DNA of 49,517 bases from Treponema sp. GTDB lineage: Bacteria > Spirochaetota > Spirochaetia > Treponematales > Breznakiellaceae. Location: assembly GCA_031274035.1 (NCBI GenBank), contig JAISQR010000113.1, positions 1 to 49,517 on the forward strand, read 5' to 3'. A program made the translations under genes and the position numbers. This document shows, piece after piece, positions 42,629 through 49,517 of this stretch; position 1 is the stretch's first letter; the number at the start of each line of letters is the position of its first letter. The notes under the pieces are model-generated. The model worked only from the letters and a program-made list of their open reading frames with translations. It ran no database searches and was not told the DNA's origin.

Positions 42629-42792
42629 CTAGGAGTTTGTTGCGCTTCGCGCATAAAACGGTATAAATATTCATATTTATGAATATTTATACCGTGCAAA
42701 CTCCCAAAGGAGCCCCGTTAATCGGAATTTTTGCATGAACATACAAAAATTCACCAAAGTCCCATCGGACACTTCGTGTCCGCGGCTCCTAG
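42629..42792 (+). repeat. CTAG-bounded palindromic repeat, copy M (164 bp)
   Basis: CTAG at 42629 and 42789; same length and subtype as copy G. The first stem is perfect with loop ATTT. The second is the GAATTTTTGCAT variant with one mismatch. The CGGACACTTCGTGTCCG hairpin is at the right end. The flanking gap 42439-43000 has no gene. Confidence 0.92.
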
Positions 42793-43000
42793 CCATAGTA
42801 CCTTAGCTGTCTGAACACACTACCGTATGAGTTTTCTTGGCGGGTCTGTGGTTAAAACTTCTCCCCTCAACCCGGCGTCATTAGATTTTCGTCCAATATA
42901 GACAAACAGATTAGGATTAGTATTATGTACCAACCTCGATTAGCGCTCCCATCCATCGGCGTTCATTTTAGGCAATACGCACATAGCTCCCCAATATAGA

Positions 43001-43576
43001 TCAGAATTCCAGTATTTTATAGAAGATCCCCGCGGCGGCGGTAAAAATTAAGGACAGAAGCCCCATCGAAATAAGCATGAGGGGCTTACCCCTCAGAAGA
43101 CCGGGAACCTTCTCAATTAAGGATCGCCTCCTAATCTGGGCAAGGATGAAAATGCCGACCAGAACGCCCAACGAGAAATGGAAGGAGATTATCAGTCCTT
43201 CCGCAACGGTTTCCGCCAGATGCCGGGTTAGAAAGAGGGCGGCCAAGGCAAGCCCATCGTAGGAAGAAAGGCAATCAAAGATTTTATCCTCGGTTTTCAC
43301 GGGAAATAATTTAGAGAATGCGGTTTCCAGGCCCAGACAGGTAAGGCACGAAAGGGGGTAATACAAGAGATATTCAAAGAAGCCCAAATTGATCAGGGCC
43401 GATACAGAGAAAAATACCATGAAGAGCGTCAATACCGAAAGGAAAAGACAGAGTAATTGCAGCAAGGGCAGAGAATTCTTTTTTGGCAGCGCCGCCCCCG
43501 CCATACCCAGGCCGAATTGCAGCACCAGATTCCAAGAGAGGCCGGCCATTATCCCGAAACAGGCAAAATCTCTCAT
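43001..43576 (-). CDS. Divergent RnfA-like membrane protein (second cluster)
   Basis: Membrane protein of 191 residues. It aligns with RnfA through the C-terminus (IRRRSLIEKVPGLLRGKPLM against IRKRIRISPIPAFLKGTPI of the complete operon) and NLVLQFGLG near the start. Both RnfA cysteines that hold the intramembrane iron-sulphur centre are missing: the C25 region reads LQFGLGMAG and the NCAIL region reads LFLTR. It overlaps the RnfE-like gene by four bases and ends the seven-gene operon. It may keep only the structural or ion-path role. Confidence 0.75.
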   Translation of the reverse strand: MRDFACFGIMAGLSWNLVLQFGLGMAGAALPKKNSLPLLQLLCLFLSVLTLFMVFFSVSALINLGFFEYLLYYPLSCLTCLGLETAFSKLFPVKTEDKIFDCLSSYDGLALAALFLTRHLAETVAEGLIISFHFSLGVLVGIFILAQIRRRSLIEKVPGLLRGKPLMLISMGLLSLIFTAAAGIFYKILEF

Positions 43577-44265
43577 TCAATATCCCCGGCGGGAAACAGC
43601 GGACGCCTGAAATGGGCATATATCGATAGGCCGTAGCCCATAAGGATGAGAGCCCCCGCGGAACCCGCAATTATCCGTATCGGAAAAAACACAGCGGCGT
43701 CCTTTGCACCGAATATCTCCATTATACCTTGGACACCTCCGGGAAGACTGAGAGCGGCGCAGCCTATCGGTTCCCGTATCAAAGCCATGCCTACAATTAA
43801 AAGGGCGATAATTCCCGCTTCCCTGCACGCAAGGGAAACCGCTTCCCCCATATCATAGAATTTAGCCCGCTCAAAGATACCTGACGCGATACAGCAGCCC
43901 GGAACAAGAAGGATGATATACACGGTTCCTAAAACCAGTATAGGATTCATAAACCAGAGCAGGAAAAGGTAGAAACTGCCCAAGAGGGATGTCAAAAACA
44001 TGAGTATCGGGCTAAGACCCTTTTGGGGTAAAACAGGTTTTGATACTATAAAAATCAGCATAGAAAAATCGTAAACCCAAAATAGAGCTCCGGCAACGGT
44101 AACCGCATAGGACAACCGTGCTGAAGCCATCACTATAAGCCCTCCGCAGAAAAGACTTGCAAGCGGCGAATGCCGGCCCCAAAAGATATGGGTCCTGTAA
44201 TACTGACTTACCGTAGAACTCTTCACGGTATTGCCTTCGGGTCTATCCCCATAAACCTGACTCAT
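43573..44265 (-). CDS. Divergent RnfE-like membrane protein (second cluster)
   Basis: Membrane protein of 230 residues aligning with RnfE along its length (for example IREPIGCAALSLPGG against IRELLGSGTILSIPV). The second RnfE cysteine is kept (PGCCIASGIFERA, C124/C125 against NCIIMGRVEGFA). The first is not in register: ASLFCGGL has Cys three residues early. A hydrophilic N-terminal extension (1-30) is extra. It overlaps both neighbours by four bases. Confidence 0.78.
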   Translation of the reverse strand: MSQVYGDRPEGNTVKSSTVSQYYRTHIFWGRHSPLASLFCGGLIVMASARLSYAVTVAGALFWVYDFSMLIFIVSKPVLPQKGLSPILMFLTSLLGSFYLFLLWFMNPILVLGTVYIILLVPGCCIASGIFERAKFYDMGEAVSLACREAGIIALLIVGMALIREPIGCAALSLPGGVQGIMEIFGAKDAAVFFPIRIIAGSAGALILMGYGLSIYAHFRRPLFPAGDIE

Positions 44266-44816
44266 AGTTCTCTCTCCCCGGAGGCATTTCCAGCCCTCCT
44301 CTGTTTTGCGTTTCTCTCTATACGCAGGATGTACTGGTTTACGATCCCGTCCGGCACAGTTCCTTGAAGGGTCTGGGGGTTTAAAAAGACCAGCCTTTCC
44401 ACAAAACCTTCAGGCGTAACTACGGCCATATAGGGGAAGAGAATACCGCCGTTCATTATAGTAAAGACAAGCCCTCTTTTGTCAGAATTGAATATGCTAA
44501 ACCAGGTTCCCAGCCGTTTCTGCCTGGGGCTTAGGGAGTTAAAGGGGATAAGAGATTCCAGCCGCGGTTCGGCTTCCCGCTGCTCTAGGATGCGGTTTAC
44601 CGCATTCAAAAGCGCCTTGTCCCGGGGCGTCTGCGTTAAAAGCCACAGCAACGCGCCCGCAAGAACGAGTCCCCCTATCCAGGCCGCAATATATGTAATA
44701 TCCTTTGCCGAAAAAAGCGGTTGCTTCCCATCCGTCACTTTAGTATTCACTATACTCCATAAATTTTTCCTATTCTTAGGCAATATTCCGTTTTCCATAA
44801 AAAATTCGGTTTTCAA
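44262..44816 (-). CDS. Divergent RnfG-like protein lacking the FMN site (second cluster)
   Basis: Protein of up to 184 residues placed where rnfG is expected, with one membrane helix (about 42-62) and a short extracytoplasmic domain (VVTPEGFVERLVFL resembles the VGVDGRISRIKIL stretch of RnfG). The SGATxTS-type flavinylation motif is absent and the C-terminal half of the FMN domain is missing. The start is uncertain: ATG 44816 overlaps rnfD-like by 41 bases; GTG 44750, preceded by GGAG, is a good alternative. Assigned mostly by position and weak similarity. Confidence 0.6.
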   Translation of the reverse strand: MKTEFFMENGILPKNRKNLWSIVNTKVTDGKQPLFSAKDITYIAAWIGGLVLAGALLWLLTQTPRDKALLNAVNRILEQREAEPRLESLIPFNSLSPRQKRLGTWFSIFNSDKRGLVFTIMNGGILFPYMAVVTPEGFVERLVFLNPQTLQGTVPDGIVNQYILRIERNAKQRRAGNASGEREL

Positions 44817-45795
44817 TTTTCCGTATCAGGGGCAGGAACGCATTAAACAGCCCTACCGCATAAATTGCCCCGTAAGGTTCCGCCCCCAGGCAACGGAAAA
44901 GGCCGGACAGAAAACCTGACAGAACCGCTGCTAACAGTATCCCCCAGCTTGACTTAGGAGAGCTGACGGTATCCGCAATAAGGATAAAAGCCGCGGCCAA
45001 TGTTCCCCCTGAAAGAAGATAGAAAAGGACGTTCCCTTGCCAGAACTGGCCGCCCGACACAAGCGCGCCTGAGATGCGTGTTACCAAACCGAAAACAGCC
45101 AGGTATGCCAGTGACGCCCAGGCGCGGCTTACCTGGGAAGAGATGATAAACAGGCTCCCCAGCAGAAGCCCCAACACCCCCCTGTCGGCAATAATACCAG
45201 GGGAGGATGACTGAAAGAGGTCTATATAACCGCCCGGCAGCATTGCTCCAAACGGGTTAAAGAGCATATTATTGAGAAAGGACCGTACCGCGGTATCAAG
45301 GGCGCTGGCAGGAACGGGGAGAAAATTCTCCCCCGCCTGGATGTTCAGAAGCGGGGACCCCTCCAACGCATTAAGAAAAACCTGGGGCCAGGAAAACCTG
45401 ACAAAAAGCCAGGCGCCTACAGCCGGATTAAGCCAGTTGGCTCCCAAGCCCCCAAAACTATGCTTTACAACGGTCATAGCAAAGACAGCCCCCATTACAG
45501 CATATATCGGATGTATGGTATTGGGCAAGAGCAGGGAGAATACCAGGGCGGACGCCACTGCGCTGCCGTCTCTTAGTTTTTCAATTTCTTCGGTACGGTA
45601 AAAGAGGAAAAGTTCCGTCAGCACCGCGGCAAGAACAGATGACAATGCTATAAGCAGGGAAGAAAATGAATCGCCCAAGCTGGACTGGATAATGGCAAGG
45701 GCCGCACAAAAGCTGACCATCCACATTCTAAAATTAGTTGAGCGGGAAAGATTCACCTGGGGGGTCTGGTAACGGCGTCCGTAATTCTCCGGCAT
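44776..45795 (-). CDS. Divergent RnfD-like membrane protein (second cluster)
   Basis: Membrane protein of 339 residues. KHSFGGLGANWLNPAVGAWLFV matches EFFGGLGANIFNPALIGRAFV of RnfD, and the multi-helix profile is the same. The flavinylation context DGxTxATPL is absent; the matching region reads ALDTAVRSFLNNMLFNPFG. The ATG (45795) overlaps the stop of the RnfC-like gene as TAATG, so the longer frame to 45939 is rejected. Confidence 0.82.
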   Translation of the reverse strand: MPENYGRRYQTPQVNLSRSTNFRMWMVSFCAALAIIQSSLGDSFSSLLIALSSVLAAVLTELFLFYRTEEIEKLRDGSAVASALVFSLLLPNTIHPIYAVMGAVFAMTVVKHSFGGLGANWLNPAVGAWLFVRFSWPQVFLNALEGSPLLNIQAGENFLPVPASALDTAVRSFLNNMLFNPFGAMLPGGYIDLFQSSSPGIIADRGVLGLLLGSLFIISSQVSRAWASLAYLAVFGLVTRISGALVSGGQFWQGNVLFYLLSGGTLAAAFILIADTVSSPKSSWGILLAAVLSGFLSGLFRCLGAEPYGAIYAVGLFNAFLPLIRKIENRIFYGKRNIA

Positions 45796-47102
45796 TAGTT
45801 CCCCCTTAAAGCAGAATCCTGGATAACCTTTCCCAAGGGAAGCCTGGACGGACAAACCGCTTCGCAGCAGCCGCAGCCGTGGCATTCGACCGCCCTTCCC
45901 TGCGTTTCGTCGCTGGTTTTGACAGATGATTTTGCCCATTTGTAGAGTTCTTCCGGATCAAGCCCTACAGGACAGACCCTCCGGCATTCACCGCAGCTTA
46001 TACAACCCCGGCTTGGCCCCCCGCCCACCTGCTTCTCAAGCAGGGCGAAAACGGCAAAGCTGGTTTTAATTATAGGCTCGTCCAGATCGACCACCGCCCA
46101 GCCCAGAAGGGGGGAACCGGTAGCGATACGTTTAGGCTTATCAATAAACCCCCCGCATTCGGCAAAGACCTCCCCAATGCGGGTGCCTATCCGTACCTTC
46201 ATAACCTGGGGATTCTTGACCGCCGATCCTCCTACCGACACATAACGGTCCAGTATAGGCTTGTTCAGCTTTACCGCATCATGGATTGCGGCAAGGGTTG
46301 CCGGTCCCAAAATAAGCAGGGCGCCCAAGGTTAGGCCCTCCTTTTTTTCATATATACGGAGAACCATCTCCAATTCACGGCGGTTCCGCTGGGGGTAACG
46401 GGAACCTACCAACACGGTAGAAACCTCAATACCGCCCGGAGGCTGGACCGTGCGGAAACTACCGGCCAGATCTTTTTCCTGCTCTGATACGGCGAAGATG
46501 ACGCGGTTCGCCCTGGAAGCCCTTGCCGTTATAAAGGCCCCCTCAAGCACTGCCTGAAACCGTTCTTTGCACAGCACATAATCTGCGGCAAGCCAGGGAT
46601 CGTCAAAGATACAGCGTACCACCATGCTTATAGGTTCGGACAGAGAACGGAAGGCGGAAAGTATATCCGAAACAGGGGCGCCAACCCCTTCCATTTCTAC
46701 AATGCCCATATCCGCAATTATCCGCTGTATTTCAAAAGAAGAAAGACCTTCCCAGCGGAAACTATCTTCCTTTCTGCCCAGTTTTTCAAAACGGCCTTCC
46801 AGACGTATAACCAGGGCGTCATTGTTAATATCCGCGGCAGTCTTCCAGGAGACCATATTGACTACCCTGCCGGGAGCTGTCGCGTGGATGTTGGCGGATC
46901 CTAGGCCCTGCCCCCGGCCTATAAGCATACCTTCCCGCACATAGTCCCCAATATTCACAACAGGAAAGGCTCTTGGGCCGGTATGCTGGATGAGCGGTAT
47001 AACGGAAAAACCCGGTAAAAAGGCAGTTACACTGGATGTCCTGGGGGGAACCGTAGTATCCTCATAACGGATTCCCCCACGGGGAAATGCGTATACCTTC
47101 AT
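45795..47102 (-). CDS. Divergent RnfC-like iron-sulphur protein (second cluster)
   Basis: Protein of 435 residues with the RnfC domain order. The C-terminal ferredoxin part is intact: C367/C370/C373/C377 (CISCGECRRVCP) and C407/C410/C413/C417 (CHGCGCCEAVCP). The FMN/NADH part is not: GGAGFPxHxK reads MEGVGAPVSDIL (137-148), ECEPYLTxDE reads RCIFDDPWLAAD (163-174) and YPQGGEK reads YPQRNRR (236-242). It therefore probably does not bind NADH, although it could pass electrons through its two clusters. It overlaps the upstream 537-residue membrane protein gene by four bases. Confidence 0.85.
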   Translation of the reverse strand: MKVYAFPRGGIRYEDTTVPPRTSSVTAFLPGFSVIPLIQHTGPRAFPVVNIGDYVREGMLIGRGQGLGSANIHATAPGRVVNMVSWKTAADINNDALVIRLEGRFEKLGRKEDSFRWEGLSSFEIQRIIADMGIVEMEGVGAPVSDILSAFRSLSEPISMVVRCIFDDPWLAADYVLCKERFQAVLEGAFITARASRANRVIFAVSEQEKDLAGSFRTVQPPGGIEVSTVLVGSRYPQRNRRELEMVLRIYEKKEGLTLGALLILGPATLAAIHDAVKLNKPILDRYVSVGGSAVKNPQVMKVRIGTRIGEVFAECGGFIDKPKRIATGSPLLGWAVVDLDEPIIKTSFAVFALLEKQVGGGPSRGCISCGECRRVCPVGLDPEELYKWAKSSVKTSDETQGRAVECHGCGCCEAVCPSRLPLGKVIQDSALRGN

Positions 47103-48712
47103 GCGGCAACCCGCTTGTCATTTAATATAAACATCTTTCTCTTTTTTTTACTCCATATCGATGCTGCCGTATATAAAAAGGGAATACCTGCCATAAAGAG
47201 CAGGGAAAGGGGAACATAGTCCTGTACTTCCCGTCTGATCGCATCCTGGACGGATAAACGCATACCCCTTCCCGCCATCAGGAACGTCTTTTCAGTACCA
47301 GCCTCCTCACGTTTTCTTTCATTTATAGTATGCTGAAAATCGGTAAAAAAATCCATAAGCGGGGCAAGGGGAAACGGCGGAAAAACAGCATTTTGTCCTT
47401 CAATTCCGCCGATATTCCCTTCAAACGCGGTTAGGTCCCAATAATCCCCGTCATGGTAGGCGCCGGATATAAGCCCGTCGCTGCCGGTATAGTAACGGAG
47501 ATACGGCGGAGGGGTTTCTTTAAATATATCACCGGGCGTTCCCAGCGGCAGGTATGAAAAGAACCGCTGAAAAAGGACATGGGCCGTATAATCATCAGGG
47601 TAAAGCCTTGTAAGCAGGACGCCGGCCTCTGTTTCGGCTTCGCGGTCAATTGGGTTGATAAGATCGCGCAGGGGCGGGAACCAGAGAAGAAAGCCCATGC
47701 CCAGCATGAAGGGCAGCAGGAACCGGAGAAATATATCCGGTTTTAAGGGATGATGGGACAGCATAAAAACCGGTGTAAAACGCACATGCCCCCTCGACTT
47801 CCCGCTTAGGGACTGAGTTTTCAGGCAGTTTAAAAAGATCAGCATAAAAACAAAAAAAACGGCGGATCCTAAAATGACGCCTATGGAATTCCAGACAATC
47901 AGAAACCAGTAAAGTACAAAAAACGCCAAACTAAGTATCCAGTATACCTTAAAAACCCTCAACCTGTCTATTGCGGCGCCAAGCCGGGGCCTGGCTAGGT
48001 CCCGGCCATAGCGCATATCGGTAAAAAATTCCGCCAACGGCTCCCGCAGAAGGGCGGAGAATGTCAAAAGGCATGCGCAGGGAGCAAACCCCCTGCTCCC
48101 CGTAAAGGCAAAAGGGAAGAGCGCGGGTACCAAAGCAGTGTAGAGCAGCGGACGCCCTGATAGGACAAGGGCAAGCAAAAGAGCGGCCGCAAAGATCACA
48201 AGATACCAGAAAATGGTCTCCTGTCTCCCTATGAAAATAAGGGAAAAAGGAATATCCCCCAGGGAAGAGAGAAGGGCCTTTTTCAGATTCTTAAATGCGA
48301 TCCCTGAAAAATCCGGCGTAAAGGGGATAAAGAACCTGCGCAGACCATCGTAGACAAAAAAGGAACGGAATTTATCCGCATAGCCGTCATTCCGCAGGTC
48401 AAAGGATTCAAGCTCCTCTCCGTATTGATCCAGGGGAATACGTTTAAGATCTCCAAAATCATCAAAGAAAACCCACTGATTAGATTCCGAAATAATGCTG
48501 TCTTCCGGTTTTTCTATGCCCGCGGCTTGGGAAACCGCATCCGAGGCTAAAAGATCGCGGATAAGCCTATCGGAGTAGGATTCCTCTACACGGATTTCAA
48601 TATAAGCCGGAGAAAACCGGGGCATATTGAAAATCCAAAAGAGGTAAAACAAGGATACCCCCAGACCCAGAGATAAAAGCACTGAAATTAGAGCGGAATT
48701 CCTGTAGGACAT
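47099..48712 (-). CDS. Unknown 537-residue membrane protein heading the Rnf-like cluster
   Basis: No family recognised. One N-terminal membrane helix (about 8-28), then an extracytoplasmic segment of about 135 residues, then hydrophobic segments about 165-210, 255-300 and 335-360, a long soluble stretch (about 365-500) rich in Tyr/Pro/Asp, and a final helix (about 500-520) with a Lys-rich end (KKKRKMF). No iron-sulphur or flavinylation motif is visible. The four-base overlap with the RnfC-like gene suggests that it is a subunit or assembly partner of that complex. Confidence 0.7.
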   Translation of the reverse strand: MSYRNSALISVLLSLGLGVSLFYLFWIFNMPRFSPAYIEIRVEESYSDRLIRDLLASDAVSQAAGIEKPEDSIISESNQWVFFDDFGDLKRIPLDQYGEELESFDLRNDGYADKFRSFFVYDGLRRFFIPFTPDFSGIAFKNLKKALLSSLGDIPFSLIFIGRQETIFWYLVIFAAALLLALVLSGRPLLYTALVPALFPFAFTGSRGFAPCACLLTFSALLREPLAEFFTDMRYGRDLARPRLGAAIDRLRVFKVYWILSLAFFVLYWFLIVWNSIGVILGSAVFFVFMLIFLNCLKTQSLSGKSRGHVRFTPVFMLSHHPLKPDIFLRFLLPFMLGMGFLLWFPPLRDLINPIDREAETEAGVLLTRLYPDDYTAHVLFQRFFSYLPLGTPGDIFKETPPPYLRYYTGSDGLISGAYHDGDYWDLTAFEGNIGGIEGQNAVFPPFPLAPLMDFFTDFQHTINERKREEAGTEKTFLMAGRGMRLSVQDAIRREVQDYVPLSLLFMAGIPFLYTAASIWSKKKRKMFILNDKRVAA

Positions 48713-48724
48713 GTACCTCTCGAC

Positions 48725-49213
48725 TTATAAATAGGTATAGGCTGCCGCAATGAAAATGCCCAGGAGAGAACCCATCACTACTTCCAGAGGCTTATGACCG
48801 TAAACCTCTTTTACCGGATGATATTCAATCCCCAAACGTTCCGATACATTCCGGCCAAGATTGTTCAGGGTCCTTCCCTGAATTCCTGAAGCCCTGCGTA
48901 CCCCCATAGCATCTCTTAATACGATAAGCGCCACAAATAAAGATACCACAAATAAATTTGAACCTATGCCTTCTTGAAACCCGACCGATGTAGCCATAGC
49001 CGAAACCAGCGCCGCATGACTGGACGGCATGCCGCCGGTACGCCATGCAATAGTTGCCAACAATTCTCTAGGGCTTCTCTTACGGGTACCAATAAGCACA
49101 ATGAGTGTCTTGATAAGCTGTGCAAAAAACCAACTTGAAACCGAAGAGAGAAAAAGCGGATTCTCAAAAAAAGGCTTTAAGGATACGGTTCGTATTGACA
49201 AAGAAAAAGACAT
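48725..49213 (-). CDS. Divergent PAP2-family (YuiD-like) membrane protein
   Basis: Protein of 162 residues resembling the DUF212/YuiD group of acid phosphatase-like membrane proteins. The signature TGGMPSSHAALVSAMATS is at about 59-76, with LRDAMGVRRASGIQ and EVYGHKPLEVVMGSLLG following. It is 12 bases before the 537-residue protein gene. The family's substrate is not established. The start has no ribosome binding site, and a promoter sits directly before it. Confidence 0.85.
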   Translation of the reverse strand: MSFSLSIRTVSLKPFFENPLFLSSVSSWFFAQLIKTLIVLIGTRKRSPRELLATIAWRTGGMPSSHAALVSAMATSVGFQEGIGSNLFVVSLFVALIVLRDAMGVRRASGIQGRTLNNLGRNVSERLGIEYHPVKEVYGHKPLEVVMGSLLGIFIAAAYTYL

Positions 49214-49220
49214 TATTTAC

Positions 49221-49248
49221 AATGTAGTCAGTATTAAAAAATTGTCAA
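49221..49248 (-). promoter_or_regulatory. Promoter of the second Rnf-like operon (apparently leaderless)
   Basis: On the minus strand a consensus TTGACA (49248-49243), 16 bases, TACATT (49226-49221). The ATG follows after seven bases, so transcription would start at about the ATG. Confidence 0.6.
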
Positions 49249-49280
49249 GAAGGGGACAGGGGATAACAGCAATTTTACTT

Positions 49281-49517
49281 TTAGCCGCCTCTGGCGCGGA
49301 CGCTAACAAAAAACAGAAGGTCTTCCCATGTTTGAAACTCAAAAGCCCAGAAGAATGTCCGCAGAGCGTTATAGAATTCGTCCCTCCTGCCGAAATGCCC
49401 GCGGGCTTTTATAAAGTCTTCATCGCACAGTATCATCAGGCCGTGAACCAGAAACGCCGGCAGGTTCAACACGCAATAGACCTCGCTGGCGTGGTTTTTC
49501 CCGTGTCCGAAGTTGTG
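49281..49517 (-). mobile_element. C-terminus of a DDE-type transposase (partial, runs off the window)
   Basis: The frame is open to the window edge (78 residues visible, the start outside). It begins HNFGHGKNHASEVYCVLNLP and continues AFLVHGLMILCDEDF. The NFGHGxxHxxxxxxxLNLxAF pattern is typical of the C-terminal part of DDE transposases of the ISNCY/IS4-like groups. Inverted repeats of the element cannot be seen. Only 67 bases separate its end from the Rnf-like operon start. Confidence 0.65.

Noticed and set aside
43001-47102. The second Rnf-like cluster as a decayed pseudogene operon
   Set aside because: All five frames are open, overlap precisely by four bases or as TAATG, and keep membrane topology; decay would be expected to break frames.

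Overview
The window (about 50% G+C) most resembles a spirochaete chromosome, probably a Treponema of the termite-gut type. This is inferred from gene content: an ABC binding protein with a spirochaete-style signal peptide ending in YARGG, a carD-ispD-ispF cluster, a pbpC plus alpha-2-macroglobulin pair, and two Rnf-type clusters. Species cannot be fixed from the sequence alone.

Layout. 1-5584 (+): a complete rnfCDGEAB operon with its own promoter and all expected flavin and iron-sulphur residues. 5928-7722 (-): TetR regulator and an RlmL-type rRNA methyltransferase. 8052-12676 (-): NfeD-like protein, two flotillin/SPFH proteins and a pyrimidine-nucleoside phosphorylase. 12929-13001 (-): tRNA-Pro(UGG). 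13120-13805: repeat-rich island. 13821-14171 (+): XRE regulator. 14218-20323 (-): NlpC/P60 protein, clostripain-type peptidase, two-subunit UxaA-type dehydratase, alanine racemase. 20580-25359 (-): sugar-type ABC importer, with a divergent AraC regulator at 25487-26326 (+). 26778-28698 (+): carD-ispD-ispF. 28857-31731 (+): a chemoreceptor and a small lipoprotein, flanked by a duplicated 3' end of ispF. 32099-42372 (-): pbpC, a giant alpha-2-macroglobulin and a GH57-like protein with altered active-site motifs. 43001-49213 (-): a second, strongly divergent Rnf-like operon (C, D, G, E, A, no B) headed by an unknown 537-residue membrane protein and a PAP2-like protein. 49281-49517 (-): C-terminus of a transposase running off the window.

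Two things stand out. First, the second Rnf-like operon has lost most residues that carry electrons in the first one: the FMN/NADH motifs of RnfC, the flavinylation sites of RnfD and RnfG, and both RnfA cysteines. It keeps the two ferredoxin motifs of RnfC and one RnfE cysteine, so it looks like a membrane complex re-purposed from Rnf. Second, a family of MITE-like palindromic repeats (nine copies bounded by CTAG at both ends, plus one cut by the window edge and several remnants) fills most intergenic gaps. Its stems are preserved by compensatory base changes between copies, and its CTAG boundary three times coincides with a TAG stop codon of a full-length gene.
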